Origin: Aeromonas dhakensis
Lineage (GTDB): Bacteria; Pseudomonadota; Gammaproteobacteria; Enterobacterales; Aeromonadaceae
Assembly (NCBI RefSeq): GCF_000820305.1
Contig: NZ_CDBH01000031.1
Coordinates: 1-55,797, forward strand
DNA length: 55,797 nucleotides
Direction of reading: 5' to 3'
Under the pieces are notes generated by a model. That model did no database searches. It was not told where the DNA came from and saw only the letters and a program-made list of their open reading frames with translations. A program made the position numbers and the translations under genes. Position 1 is the first letter of the stretch. The number at the start of each line of letters is the position of its first letter. This document shows positions 14,266-24,626 of the stretch, in pieces.

Positions 14266-16305
14266 TCACTCCCCCAATCTCTCCGCCAACCCTGAATACC
14301 GCTCGGTCTTTTTCCGCACCGCCTGGGCCAGCAGGGCGCGATCGCCGTAGAGATCGAGGCGCGCCTTGGCGCGGGTGATGCCGGTGTAGACCAGCTCGCG
14401 GGTCAACAGCGGGCTGGGGCTGTCGGGCAGCACCAACACGGTATGGGCAAACTCCGAGCCCTGGGATTTGTGAATGGTCATGGCGTAGACGGTCTCATGG
14501 GGCGGCAGCCGGCTTGGCAGGAGCGCCCGCAGGGTGCCGTCCGGCTGCTCAAACCATACCTTTAGCCGCCCGCTTTCATCGGGCAGGCAGAGCCCCATAT
14601 CGCCGTTGTAGAGGCCGACCCCGTGGTCGTTGCGCACCACCATCACGGGGCGGCCCGCATACCAGTCGCCATCGCGGGCGATCAGAGCGGCCCGTGACAG
14701 GGCCAGTTCGAGGCGCTCGTTGAGCCCCTCGACGCCAAACGGGCCATCGCGCAGGGCGCAGAGGATCTGGAAGCCGTTGAACGCCTTGAACACGGCAGCG
14801 AGATCTTCCCCCGCGCGGGCGGCCTTCAGATAGCTGCCGTAACCAGCCACCCCCTGGGCAATCAACTCGTCGTAGGCCTCCCCGGCCCAGGGGTGCAGGC
14901 TGATATCGGCAAAGCCCATGCCCCAGACTGATTCCACCGCCGCCGCATCGCCGCTGTTGCAGGCGCGCGCCAGCTGGCCGATGCCGGAGTGCTGATCGAA
15001 GCGCCAGCTCTTGGAGAGCAAACAGAGGCTGTCACGCACCGGTGCCCCGGCAGGCGAGCCCTGCAGCCGGTAGCCAGTCTGGCGGGAGAGCCAATCCGCC
15101 TGCGCCGGGCTGATGCCCTGTTCGATAAAGCTGCAGATGTCGCCGAGCACGGCCCCCGCCTCCACCGAGGCGAGCTGATCCTTGTCGCCGAGCAGGATCA
15201 GGCGAGCGTGGCTTGGCAGCGCATCGAGCAGGCGCGCCATCATCGGCAGGTCGACCATGGAGGCCTCGTCCACCACCAGCAGGTCGAGGTGCAGCGGGTT
15301 GCCTTTGTGGTGGCGGAACTGGCTGCGCCCCGGAATGACCCCGAGCAGCCGGTGCAGAGTGCCCGCCTCGGTGGGGATGGCCTCCACCCACTCGGGGGGC
15401 AAGTCCAGCGCCTGCAGGGCAGCGCCGATACTCTCGGTCAGACGCGCCGCCGCCTTGCCGGTGGGGGCCACCAGCCGGATCGCCGGGGCCTTGCCTGCTT
15501 GCAGGCCGGTCTCCACCAGAATGGCCAAGAGCTTGGCGACCGTGGTGGTCTTGCCGGTGCCGGGACCGCCGGAGATCACCGCAAAGGGGCGTGCCGCCGC
15601 CGTGGCCGCCGCCAGCTTCTGGCCGTTGCAGCAGAGCGACTCGGGCACCAGCGCATCCAGCTTGTTCAGGTCGTTTGCGGCCTGAGCACTGGCCAGCAGC
15701 GCCTCGATGGCAGGCCACTCCACTTCGTTCGGGAACACCAGATCCAGATACTTCTCGATAAAGTGGCGGGCCGAGAAGTCGGGGGCGAGGCGGGCCTTGA
15801 GCAGGGCTGCGAACACCAGGCCGTAGTCGCGGGCAAAGAGGCGCGACAGGGCCGGGGCAATCTCGGGCCATTCGGCTCTCTCGCTTAACGCTCGCAGATG
15901 GCGGGCCACTCCCTGCTCGTGATCGTGGTAGCGGGTGAGGTAGAGGCGGCCGTGCCAGAGCCGCAGCGGCCAGCGGGGGGCTTGCCCCTCATCCTGTTCG
16001 CTGCCAACCAGCGGGCTTGCCGCAAACAGGGCGGGCCAGCTCGCAGGATCCGCCAGATCGGCCAGCAGATCCCGGCCCTGATCCGGATCCAGCCCGAACG
16101 GGCGCAAGGATCCGGCAGAGAGCATCTCCAGCGGCAGGCAAACATGGCCGCGCCCCAGTTCGAAGCAGGCGAGCGCCGCCCCCAGCACCAGCTCGGGAGT
16201 GCCGCCCAGATCGGCCACCAGCTTGGCAAATTGCAGATCCAGCTGGCGGATGCGGCCAGCCAGCGCCAAGGCCTTGAGCCGTTCGATCATGATTGCGCTC
16301 TTCAT
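14266..16305 (-). CDS. recD: RecBCD alpha subunit RecD
   Basis: 5'-3' helicase subunit of exonuclease V. The 679 residues comprise an N-terminal RecB-interacting region, Walker A at about 246-253 (GGPGTGKTTT), Walker B (LLVVDEASMVDL near 345) and the C-terminal UvrD-like motifs (AMTIHKSQGSEF, LVYTGITRAK). It is somewhat longer than E. coli RecD (608). The start codon overlaps the recB stop by four bases, so translation is coupled in the recC-recB-recD operon. All helicase motifs look intact. Confidence 0.96.
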   Translation of the reverse strand: MKSAIMIERLKALALAGRIRQLDLQFAKLVADLGGTPELVLGAALACFELGRGHVCLPLEMLSAGSLRPFGLDPDQGRDLLADLADPASWPALFAASPLVGSEQDEGQAPRWPLRLWHGRLYLTRYHDHEQGVARHLRALSERAEWPEIAPALSRLFARDYGLVFAALLKARLAPDFSARHFIEKYLDLVFPNEVEWPAIEALLASAQAANDLNKLDALVPESLCCNGQKLAAATAAARPFAVISGGPGTGKTTTVAKLLAILVETGLQAGKAPAIRLVAPTGKAAARLTESIGAALQALDLPPEWVEAIPTEAGTLHRLLGVIPGRSQFRHHKGNPLHLDLLVVDEASMVDLPMMARLLDALPSHARLILLGDKDQLASVEAGAVLGDICSFIEQGISPAQADWLSRQTGYRLQGSPAGAPVRDSLCLLSKSWRFDQHSGIGQLARACNSGDAAAVESVWGMGFADISLHPWAGEAYDELIAQGVAGYGSYLKAARAGEDLAAVFKAFNGFQILCALRDGPFGVEGLNERLELALSRAALIARDGDWYAGRPVMVVRNDHGVGLYNGDMGLCLPDESGRLKVWFEQPDGTLRALLPSRLPPHETVYAMTIHKSQGSEFAHTVLVLPDSPSPLLTRELVYTGITRAKARLDLYGDRALLAQAVRKKTERYSGLAERLGE

Positions 16306-19300
16306 GCTTCTACCCCGTTATCCCATTCTTGTGCAGAGGCGGTCGTTGCCCCCTCGCTAAACAGCCGATCCAGCCCCAGCACCAGCTCACGGCTGGGGCG
16401 AGTATGGAAGATCCCCCCCTGCGGCATGCCACGCAGGAACAGATAGAAGACCCCGCCAAAGTGCTGGTCGAAGTCGTAGCCCGGCAGACGCAGGGCGAGC
16501 AGCCGGTGCAGCGCCAGCGAATAGAGCTGGTATTGCAGATCGTAGCGATGTTCCACCATGGCCTGCTCCAGCGCCGGCCGGCTGTAGTCGGCCGGGCTCA
16601 TGCCGAGGTGGTTCGACTTGTAGTCGAGCAGATACCAGCGCCCCTGCCACTCGAACACCAGGTCGATAAAGCCCTTGAGCATCCCCTGCACGGTGGCGAA
16701 GCTGAGCGGCTTGTTGCCCCGCGACAGCGGGTCGTGCTGCTGGCAGAGCGCGGTCAGCGCCGGTGCCGTCACCCGCCCCATGGGCAGGAAAAACTCCAGC
16801 TCCACCTGCTTGCGCTCGGGGGCCAGATCCCGCAGCCGCACCGGCTCGCCACTCTCTGCAAGTAACGCGGTCTCAAGCGGCGTATCCAGCACCGCCTCCA
16901 CCTGCTGTTGCAGCACTTGGGCCCAGCTTTCGTCGAAGCCATCCTGCGCCAGCAGGGTGGCGATATGCTGTGCCAGCGGCTCGCCTGCGGCACTTTGAAA
17001 GTCGATGGTCTCGAACAGGCTGTGCAGCAATGTGCCGGGGCGCGCCCCTTTCGGGAAGGTGAAGATGGAGGGCTGGGGCGCCTGCACTGGCTCTTCGGCA
17101 GCCAGCGCCGCCGCCTCGGTGACCACCTCGTCATCGAAGCCGGGGTTGGCCAGCACCCCCTTGCTGTGGCCGTGGCCCTGGGCCGCGAGACCGGAGTAGG
17201 AGCTGATCCACCAGTCCCGCTCAAGGGTGCCGCCAAAGCGGCGCACCTTGGGCTCGCCCAGTTGCTCCTCTTCGGCCGGCAGCGGGGCCGGGCGGGTGAG
17301 CGAGGGCTCACCGACGGCCACCCCGGGCAGATCCTCAGCAAGCGCACTGAGGGCGGTGGCCAGGGTCGCGGCGTCCCCCTCCTCCCCCTTTTGCAGCAGG
17401 TAGCCGATGGCGGTCTGGTGCAGGTCAGTCTTCTCCGACTTGCCGTTGCCGGAGCGCACCGGCGCCAGCCCCAGCCAGGTGGCGTAAACGCCCCGGGTCA
17501 GCGCCACGTAGAGCAGGCGCAAGTCTTCGGCGAGGCGCTCTTTGTCGGCCTCTGCCAAGGAATCCTCGGCGCCGGTGAGATCGAGGATGGTGCGATTGCC
17601 CGCCTCATCGGCCTCATGATAGAGGGGGGTGTCGGCGCTGCGGTGGCTGCAGATAAAGGGGAGGAACACCAGCGGGTACTCCAGCCCCTTGGATTTGTGG
17701 ATGGTGACGATCTGCACCAGCTTGCGCTCGGACTCCAGGCGAAGTATCTGCTCAGCATCCTGGCCGCTCTGGCGGTTTACCGCCTCCCCCAGCCAGCGCA
17801 GCAGGGCGTATTCACCGTCCAGCTCGCTGCTCACCTGCTGGAGCAGCTCCCCCAGATGGAGGAAATTGGTCAGCCGCCGCTCGCCGTAGGGGCTCGCCAA
17901 GAGGGATGCGGCGAGATTGCGCCGGTGCAGCAGGGCCCGCAGCATGGCCAGTACACCACGCTTGTGCCAGACCTTGCGGTACTCCATAAACTCCTGCACC
18001 GCGCTCTCCCACGCCCGCTCATCCGAGGCAAGCTCGTCGAGGGCCTTGGCGTCGAGATCGAACAGGCCAGTGGCGAGCGCCGCCCGCAAACTTCTCTCCT
18101 CGCTCGGGTTCTGGCAGGCGTGCAGAATGAGCAGGATCTCCCGCGCCTCCACCTGTTCCAGCACGCTCTCGCGATTCGACAGATAAACCGAGGCGATGGC
18201 GAGCCGTGCCAGCTCCTGCTGCACCAGCTTGCCCTCGGCGCCGGTGCGCACCAGCACGGCGATATCCCCGGCTTTCACCGGCTCGCTGCCAATCAGCGCC
18301 TTGCCCTCCCGGGCCAGGGTCAGCAGGCGGTGGATCTCCGCCGCCGTGGCGCGGGCCATCTTGCTCTGGTAGTCCCCCCGGTTGAAGGTGGGCTGGCCGG
18401 TGAGCTGCCAGCAGTGCAGCACGGGGGCGGTTTCGCCCTCCAGCAGTAGCGCCTTGCTCTTGCCCTGCGCCTCCACCGGCAGGAAGGGGATATCCGCCTC
18501 GTAGATAAAGGGATCTTTCGCCCGCTCGAACAGGCCGTTGACCGCCGCCACCAGCGCGCTGCTGGAGCGCCAGTTGCGCCCGAGGGTGTAGTGGGCGCTC
18601 ACATTTCGCCGCGCCTGAATATAGGTAAAGATGTCGGCGCCGCGAAAGCCGTAGATGGCCTGCTTGGGGTCACCGATCATCAGCAGTGCAGTATCCTGAT
18701 GGCCGCCGTAGAGGCGGTGGAAGATGCGGTACTGCTGGGGGTCGGTATCCTGAAATTCATCGATCATCGCCACCCGGTAGGTGGCGCGAATGCGCTCGCA
18801 GAGCCGCTCGCCAAGGCCGGAGCCGAGCGCCCCATCGAGGTCTTTGAGCAAGTCATCGAACGAGAGCTGATGGGCTTGGCGCTTGCTGGCCTGCATCCGG
18901 CTGCGCACCACCTTGGCCGCCCGTTGCAGGATCAGATCCCGAATGCCAGGGCGGCTCGCCAGCAGCGCATCAATCTCGCTGAACAGCGGCAGGGTGGGCA
19001 CGTCGCCCCCCTTCTTGAGGTTCGCCTCCAGCACCCTCTGGCCGAAGCGCTCCAGCTCCTTGGGAATGGCGTAGCCGCTGCTCTCGTCTTGCGCCCAGTC
19101 GGCTATTTTGGCGAGCCACCCCTCGTAGTTCTTGCCGGTGTAGCGGCTGATGTGGCCATCGGTCTGGCGGCGGATCTCGTCCGCCTGCGCCAGCCATTCG
19201 CTCTTCACCGCAGCGATGCGACTCATGGCCACCTGATGGCGGGCAGCCAGGGTCTCGTCCCCCGCCGGCGGGCGCATCTCCAGCTCACTGTTGTCGAGCC

Positions 19301-19919
19301 AGCCGTTCATCTCCCGCAGCAGGGCCGCCGGGCTTGGCCAGAGCGCGCGCACCGCGCTGGCTAGGGTTTTATCCACCGGATAGAACTCGGCGCGCCAGTA
19401 GTCGCTCACCGCCTGCAGCCTGAGCTGGCTGTCATCGGTGAGAAATTCGGTTTCGAAGAGGGCGCCCGATTCGAAGGCGTTCTGTTTCAGCATCCGCTGG
19501 CAGAAGCCGTGGATGGTGAAGACGGCCGCCTCGTCCATCTGCCGCTCGGCGGCCAGCAGACGGCGGGCCGCCAGCTCGTGATCCTCCACCTCGGCTAGCA
19601 GCTGGGCCAGCAGGGCATCGCCGCTTTGCCCGCGCATAAAGGCAAGGCGCGCCTCGTGGATGCGGCCGCGGATCCGCCCGCGCAGCTCGGCAGTGGCCGC
19701 CTCGGTAAAGGTCACCACCAGGATCTCGGTCACCGAGAGCGGCCGTTCGTGGGCGCTGGGCTGACCGGCGTCTTCCCCCTCTTCGATGAGCGGGCCATGG
19801 CCCAGCAGCAGACGCAGGTAGAGGCCGGCGATGGTGTAGGTCTTGCCGGTGCCGGCGGAGGCCTCGATCAGCCGCTCGCCATGGAGGGGAAAACGCAGGG
19901 TATTGAGCGGATTGGCCAT
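16302..19919 (-). CDS. recB: RecBCD beta subunit RecB
   Basis: 3'-5' helicase and the only nuclease of the RecBCD complex, which resects double-strand breaks and loads RecA after Chi. The 1205 residues have Walker A at 20-28 (ASAGTGKTYT), motif II (MIDEFQDTDPQQY), motif VI (DLRLLYVALTRGVYATW) and a C-terminal PD-(D/E)xK nuclease with LLDYKSNHLG near 1070. The catalytic Asp and Lys are present. Its ATG overlaps the recC stop in TAATG, showing coupled translation. Unlike E. coli, no ptrA lies between recC and recB. Confidence 0.97.
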   Translation of the reverse strand: MANPLNTLRFPLHGERLIEASAGTGKTYTIAGLYLRLLLGHGPLIEEGEDAGQPSAHERPLSVTEILVVTFTEAATAELRGRIRGRIHEARLAFMRGQSGDALLAQLLAEVEDHELAARRLLAAERQMDEAAVFTIHGFCQRMLKQNAFESGALFETEFLTDDSQLRLQAVSDYWRAEFYPVDKTLASAVRALWPSPAALLREMNGWLDNSELEMRPPAGDETLAARHQVAMSRIAAVKSEWLAQADEIRRQTDGHISRYTGKNYEGWLAKIADWAQDESSGYAIPKELERFGQRVLEANLKKGGDVPTLPLFSEIDALLASRPGIRDLILQRAAKVVRSRMQASKRQAHQLSFDDLLKDLDGALGSGLGERLCERIRATYRVAMIDEFQDTDPQQYRIFHRLYGGHQDTALLMIGDPKQAIYGFRGADIFTYIQARRNVSAHYTLGRNWRSSSALVAAVNGLFERAKDPFIYEADIPFLPVEAQGKSKALLLEGETAPVLHCWQLTGQPTFNRGDYQSKMARATAAEIHRLLTLAREGKALIGSEPVKAGDIAVLVRTGAEGKLVQQELARLAIASVYLSNRESVLEQVEAREILLILHACQNPSEERSLRAALATGLFDLDAKALDELASDERAWESAVQEFMEYRKVWHKRGVLAMLRALLHRRNLAASLLASPYGERRLTNFLHLGELLQQVSSELDGEYALLRWLGEAVNRQSGQDAEQILRLESERKLVQIVTIHKSKGLEYPLVFLPFICSHRSADTPLYHEADEAGNRTILDLTGAEDSLAEADKERLAEDLRLLYVALTRGVYATWLGLAPVRSGNGKSEKTDLHQTAIGYLLQKGEEGDAATLATALSALAEDLPGVAVGEPSLTRPAPLPAEEEQLGEPKVRRFGGTLERDWWISSYSGLAAQGHGHSKGVLANPGFDDEVVTEAAALAAEEPVQAPQPSIFTFPKGARPGTLLHSLFETIDFQSAAGEPLAQHIATLLAQDGFDESWAQVLQQQVEAVLDTPLETALLAESGEPVRLRDLAPERKQVELEFFLPMGRVTAPALTALCQQHDPLSRGNKPLSFATVQGMLKGFIDLVFEWQGRWYLLDYKSNHLGMSPADYSRPALEQAMVEHRYDLQYQLYSLALHRLLALRLPGYDFDQHFGGVFYLFLRGMPQGGIFHTRPSRELVLGLDRLFSEGATTASAQEWDNGVEA

Positions 19920-22900
19920 TATTGCAACTCCTCCAGCGCCTTGATCAGCGGGGTCAGGTGTTCGCGGGCCAGCGCCTGCAGCTGGGCCAGCACCTCGTCA
20001 TCGAGTTCCGGGAAGCAGCGGGCAACGTAGACGTCCTGCCCCTCCCCCGTCACCATGTAGCCGCCGTTGAAGCGGGCGAGGGCCGCTTTGTCGGCGGCCT
20101 CCGGTTTCTCCGGATCCTTCTCGATCCCCTTGATCCACTCCCAGGCGGTGCTGGGGAAAAACGGCAGCGGCCGCTTCATCCCCTGCATCCAGAGCGCCAC
20201 CAGGGCCGCCAGTTTTGGCCGCGCCTCGTCAGCCGCAAGCCTGGGCAGGCGCAGGCTCTGCTTGGCGTCGAACAGCAGGGTGTCGCCGGGGGCATCACTC
20301 AGGGAGAGGCAAAGGTGCTGGATCCAGCCCAGCAGCAAATCCTTGCCGTTGAAGCTGCCGGGTTTGACCACCAGCAAGCGCCCCTTCTGGGTGTCGATCC
20401 ACCCCTGCAGCTGGCCCTGGGTCAGGGAGATATCGATCTCCACCGCCTGTTTGTCCGCCTCATTGGCCGCCACCCAGGGACGTAGCCTCTCCGCCAGCTT
20501 GCCCATCTCGGCATCCAGATCGTCCAGCAGCAGGCTGCCGAACCAGCCCTGGGGCAGCAGGCCGGAGAGCTGCAGGCGCTGGCGACGCTCCTCACTCTCC
20601 CCCTCCTCGAGGTGGGCATCGAGCAGCAGCGCCTTGAGCTGGTAGTGCTGCAGGCCGTCCAGCTCGAACGGCTCACTGTCCTCTATCTCGGCCTCGTCCA
20701 GCTCGAACCACACCTTGAGACGGCGGTTGAGGAAATACTTGGCGGGCTGGCGATAGAAGCGCAGCAGCTCCGCCAGCTCCAACCCCTGCTCTTTCCCCCA
20801 TTCGGGGGGCAGCGGCAGCTCGCCGCTCTGGAAGTTGGCGGCCCCGCGCTCTGGGCTCAGGGCCGGCAGCCAGTCGGCGGCATAGGTAAAGAGGCCGGAA
20901 TGCGCCGCTGGATAGAAGTAGCTGCGGCTGTAGGGGGTGAGCGGGTGCTCGACGATCAGGTGCTCCAGCAGCCGCTTGCCGGACGTCTCGTCATCGAGGT
21001 TCTCATCCCCCGCCAGCACGAAGCCCTGCCGCACATAGTCGATGAGCTCCGCCAGCAGCACGGAGGGCACCTTCTCGCTGTTGTCCTGGGCACTGAAACC
21101 CTGATAGCTGATGTAGAGCCCCTGCTGGGCGCTCAGCAGCGCCTCGAGGAAGAGGTAGCGGTCGTCGTCGCGGCGGGAGCGATCCCCGCGCCGGCCCGCC
21201 ACTGCCATCAGGTCAAACCCCATGGGGGGCAGGGTGCGCGGGTAGACGCCGTCGTTCATGCCGAGCAGGCAGACCTGCCGGAAGGGGATGGAGCGCATCG
21301 GCATCAGGGTGCAGAAGTTGACCTGACCGGCGAGGAAGCGCTGGCTGGAGCGGGACTCCCCCAGCACGCTGCCGAGGTAATCCTGCAGCAGATCCGCGCT
21401 CATGGGCTGCTCGAAGCGGGCCTCGCCAAGCTGGGCGAGCCAGTCAGCCAGCTGGCTGCGAATAAGCTGCAGCTGGCGCTCTTCATCCTCGTCGGCCAGA
21501 TAGAAGCGCTCCAGCAGCTCGTTGAGGCAGGCGATCCACTCTGGCAGCGGCTGCGCCTGTTGCAGGCGGGGCAAAAATTCCGCCAGGGAGTCGACAAACC
21601 AGGCAAGCTTGCCGAGCGCCAGCCCCTGCTGCCCCTCGATATCGGCGTAGGGCAAAATGCCCGCCACCGGCTCGCCGTCCCCCATGGCAAAACCGAGCAG
21701 CATGCGGCGCAGGCCGAACAGCCAGCTGTTGCCAGAGAGGCGCGGCAGATCGAAGCGCTCCGGGTAGCCGTCATCCAGCCCCCAGCGGATGCCGGTCTCC
21801 TGCACCCAGCGCCGCAGCTGGTTGAACTCGTCGTCATCGAGCTCGAAGCGGCGCAGCACGGCGGGCACCTCGAGGATGGCGAGCAGCTCGCCGGCTCCCA
21901 GCCGGGCGTTGGGGAGTCTCAGTAGGGCGAGGAAGCTCTGCAGCAGCGGGCTCTCCTGACTCGCCGCCCGATCGGACACTGCGAAGGGGATCTGGCCTCT
22001 CGCCCCGAACACCGCCTGGATATAGGGGCCATAGCTGTTCACATCCGGCATCATCACCACCACGTCTTTCGGGGTGAGGGTGGGGTCTTGCTCGAACAGC
22101 GCCAGCAGGCGGTCGTGCAGCACCTCGAGCTCCCGCATCGGGCCGTGACAGGCGTGGATCTGCAGGGATCCATCGCTCGCGTCGATCGGGCTCTTGTGCT
22201 GGCTGCTATCCAGTTCGAACTCGCCAGCCCCCCGCTCGGCCAGCTCCAGCACATCCTGCTGGATGGCGCGCAGCAAGCTGGTGTCATCGATATCGACGAA
22301 GGCCTCGATTTGCGGCACCTCCAGCTCCATCAGCTGGTGCAGGTAGTCGCGCCCCAGCTTGCCCATGGAGGCGAGCAGCGGGTTGGCGGGGCCCTGCAGG
22401 GTCTCGATGTCGGTACCGGGTTTGAGCTTGTTTTCGAGGCGTGCCAGGGTCTTGCGATCGAGCAAGTCCCCCCAGTAGTAGCGGCAGGGGTTGGTGACGA
22501 AGAGGTGCACCTCCACCTCAGCCCGGCTGCCGAGGGCCAGCAGCGCCTCCACATAGCGCGGCGGCAGCGCCGAGATGCCGAACACGAACACCCGTTGGGG
22601 CAGTTTGCCCGGCAGCTCGGCGGTGCGTTCCAGCTCGTGGATAAACTCCTCGTAGAGGTTGGCGCGGTGGTAGCCGCTGGGGGCCAGCGCCAGGGTGCGA
22701 GCCACCAGCTCGCGCCACAGCTCCGGCTGCCAATCCTGGCCGCTCACCCCGGCCAGCTCCTGACTCAATCCCTCCCCCTGTTCCCAGCGGGCGATCCAGT
22801 CCGGCCGATAGACCAGATACTGGTCGAACAGATCCGCTACCTTCTGGCAGAGCTGCCACAGCCGTACCTGCTCGGGATCCTGCAATGACTCCGCGTCATC

Positions 22901-23251
22901 CCCGCCCAGATAGGCGGCCAGCGGCGCAAAGGCGGGGCGGTCGAGCAGGGCGGGCAAGATGGTCATCAGCTGCCAGCTCATGGAGCCCTTGTTGTAGGGG
23001 CTCTGGCGCGGCACGTCCGCCAGCACCCGGGTGAACATCTCCCAGATAAAGCTGGCGGGCAGCGGGAAGTCGATATTGGCGGCGATGCCGAAGGCCTTGG
23101 CCAGCTCCAGCTTGAGCCACTGGGCCATGCCGGGGCTCTGCACCAGGATCTGCTCGCGCTCGAAGGGGTGAGCGAGGGGGGTCTGCCGGATGCGGCTCAC
23201 CAGCAACTCTTTGAGCAGATCCAGCTGATTGGAGTGGTAGAGGGTAAACAT
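19919..23251 (-). CDS. recC: RecBCD gamma subunit RecC
   Basis: Chi-scanning, strand-splitting subunit of RecBCD. The 1110 residues start at the ATG at 23251 because MFTLYHSNQLDLLKELL aligns with the E. coli start (MLRVYHSNRLDVLEAL); the frame extends seven codons further upstream. The hallmark FGIAANIDFPLPASFIWEMF is intact near residue 65, as is the C-terminal domain. First gene of recC-recB-recD. A GGGA ribosome site is eight bases upstream. Confidence 0.97.
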   Translation of the reverse strand: MFTLYHSNQLDLLKELLVSRIRQTPLAHPFEREQILVQSPGMAQWLKLELAKAFGIAANIDFPLPASFIWEMFTRVLADVPRQSPYNKGSMSWQLMTILPALLDRPAFAPLAAYLGGDDAESLQDPEQVRLWQLCQKVADLFDQYLVYRPDWIARWEQGEGLSQELAGVSGQDWQPELWRELVARTLALAPSGYHRANLYEEFIHELERTAELPGKLPQRVFVFGISALPPRYVEALLALGSRAEVEVHLFVTNPCRYYWGDLLDRKTLARLENKLKPGTDIETLQGPANPLLASMGKLGRDYLHQLMELEVPQIEAFVDIDDTSLLRAIQQDVLELAERGAGEFELDSSQHKSPIDASDGSLQIHACHGPMRELEVLHDRLLALFEQDPTLTPKDVVVMMPDVNSYGPYIQAVFGARGQIPFAVSDRAASQESPLLQSFLALLRLPNARLGAGELLAILEVPAVLRRFELDDDEFNQLRRWVQETGIRWGLDDGYPERFDLPRLSGNSWLFGLRRMLLGFAMGDGEPVAGILPYADIEGQQGLALGKLAWFVDSLAEFLPRLQQAQPLPEWIACLNELLERFYLADEDEERQLQLIRSQLADWLAQLGEARFEQPMSADLLQDYLGSVLGESRSSQRFLAGQVNFCTLMPMRSIPFRQVCLLGMNDGVYPRTLPPMGFDLMAVAGRRGDRSRRDDDRYLFLEALLSAQQGLYISYQGFSAQDNSEKVPSVLLAELIDYVRQGFVLAGDENLDDETSGKRLLEHLIVEHPLTPYSRSYFYPAAHSGLFTYAADWLPALSPERGAANFQSGELPLPPEWGKEQGLELAELLRFYRQPAKYFLNRRLKVWFELDEAEIEDSEPFELDGLQHYQLKALLLDAHLEEGESEERRQRLQLSGLLPQGWFGSLLLDDLDAEMGKLAERLRPWVAANEADKQAVEIDISLTQGQLQGWIDTQKGRLLVVKPGSFNGKDLLLGWIQHLCLSLSDAPGDTLLFDAKQSLRLPRLAADEARPKLAALVALWMQGMKRPLPFFPSTAWEWIKGIEKDPEKPEAADKAALARFNGGYMVTGEGQDVYVARCFPELDDEVLAQLQALAREHLTPLIKALEELQ

Positions 23252-23417
23252 GAGCAATTCCCGCCAGTGCAAAAGAGGTGTGATCGCGGGAAAACTTCAA
23301 AGATCCCCGCCACTTCAACAAGAATTGGGATTGTCGGGGATCGGGGGGGAAGATGCAAAAGGCGCTTGTTGTCGCCGATCACATCGCCCATCTGCCGCAG
23401 GCAAATGTGACGGGCAT

Positions 23418-23443
23418 AAAAAAGCCGGTGCAACTGCACCGGC
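23418..23443 (-). terminator. Terminator of the DoxX operon
   Basis: GCCGGTGCA - AC - TGCACCGGC is a perfect stem. On the minus strand it is followed by TTTTTT. It ends the operon running down from 24959 and separates it from the recC promoter region. Confidence 0.85.
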
Positions 23444-23476
23444 CAAAAGGCATTGGAAAACTCGAACCTGCGGGGT

Positions 23477-23869
23477 TTACCAGTTCTTGCCGAGGCGGGC
23501 ATCCAGGCTGAAGGCCCCTGCACCGGCCGCCGCCAGGGCCAGGAAACCACCGGCCACGGAGACGTTCTTCATGAACATCAGCATCTGCATCTGATCGGCA
23601 GGCTGATAGTGGAAAATAAAGGCTGCCATCAGGGTGAAACCGGCCATCAGCACGGAGAGGCTGCGGGTAAACAGGCCCAGCATGATGGCGAGGCCACCGC
23701 CCAGCTCCAGCAGGATCACCAGCGGCAGGATGAAACCGGGCACGCCCATGGCTTCCATATACCCCTGGGTACCGGCGTAACCGCCGATCTTGCCCCAGCC
23801 CGCCATCACAAACATCAGAGCCAGCAGTACGCGACCCACCAGCAGTGCCAAATCTTTCATCTTGTCCAT
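23477..23869 (-). CDS. DoxX-family inner-membrane protein
   Basis: 130 residues from the ATG at 23869 (GAGGATA ribosome site) with four membrane helices (LLVGRVLLALMFVMAGWGKI; FILPLVILLELGGGLAIMLG; LMAGFTLMAAFIF; FLALAAAGAGAF). The first contains the GRxLLAxMFVxAGxxKI pattern of DoxX/YphA/YqjF proteins, thought to contribute to thiol or quinone redox balance. Forty bases separate it from the pirin gene upstream; the two families are often neighbours under LysR control. Precise function is not established. Confidence 0.85.
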   Translation of the reverse strand: MDKMKDLALLVGRVLLALMFVMAGWGKIGGYAGTQGYMEAMGVPGFILPLVILLELGGGLAIMLGLFTRSLSVLMAGFTLMAAFIFHYQPADQMQMLMFMKNVSVAGGFLALAAAGAGAFSLDARLGKNW

Positions 23870-23909
23870 TTCAATATCCTCGTTTTGCGTCACATCACCG
23901 CTGACTGCT

Positions 23910-24596
23910 TCAGGGTAGGTCAAATAACAGGGCTTGGCTGGCACTCATGGCCACCAGATCCCATTTGGGCTCATCACGACTGAGAACCCCGTCGCCGGGT
24001 CGGGCAGCCAGACCGTTGGCGGCAAGCTCCCCTGAAATCATCTGCAGGTAACCGTGTCGGCCGGCCAGCTCCCAGGTGAGGCTCTCACCCGGTTCAAGCT
24101 GCAACCGCCAGACGCGGGCCTGCTGGCGGATCCTGAAGGATCCTGCTTCGCCGTCCGGTGACGCCACCAGCGTCATGCCCGGATTGGCTTCAATCTTCTT
24201 CTGCTGATAGCCGGGTGTCGTGCCGTGTTCGTTCGGCTCGATCCAGATTTGCAGCAGGGAGAGCGGCTCGGTCTGCGAGGGGTTGTACTCGCTGTGCCGG
24301 ATGCCGGACCCTGCGCTCATCAGCTGGAAATCCCCCGCCGGGATCTGCTCGGCATGGCCGAGGCTGTCCTTGTGCTCTATGGTGCCTTGCAGCACGCAGG
24401 TCAGGATTTCCATGTTGGCGTGAGGGTGGGTCGCGAAACCGCCACCCGGCGCCACCAGATCCTGATTGATGACCCGCAGCACTGAATGCCCCATCCAGTC
24501 CGGGTCGTAGTAGTGCCCGAAGGAAAAGCTGTGGCGCGCATCCAGCCAGCCGAAGTTGGCCTTGCCGCGCGCTTCTGCGGCTCTCAATTTCATCAT
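23910..24596 (-). CDS. yhhW: Pirin-family cupin, YhhW-like
   Basis: 228-residue cytoplasmic bicupin closely resembling E. coli YhhW, which shows quercetin 2,3-dioxygenase activity in vitro. The N-terminal cupin carries the metal ligands in THPHANMEI and GIRHSEYNPS (three His and one Glu), while the C-terminal cupin lacks them, as in other pirins. The start is MMKLRAAEARG at 24596 after GAGGAGC. It lies between the small exported-protein gene and doxX in an apparent three-gene operon. The physiological substrate is unknown. Confidence 0.9.
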   Translation of the reverse strand: MMKLRAAEARGKANFGWLDARHSFSFGHYYDPDWMGHSVLRVINQDLVAPGGGFATHPHANMEILTCVLQGTIEHKDSLGHAEQIPAGDFQLMSAGSGIRHSEYNPSQTEPLSLLQIWIEPNEHGTTPGYQQKKIEANPGMTLVASPDGEAGSFRIRQQARVWRLQLEPGESLTWELAGRHGYLQMISGELAANGLAARPGDGVLSRDEPKWDLVAMSASQALLFDLP

Positions 24597-24626
24597 GGTG
24601 TGCTCCTCACGTACCGATACGGTTGA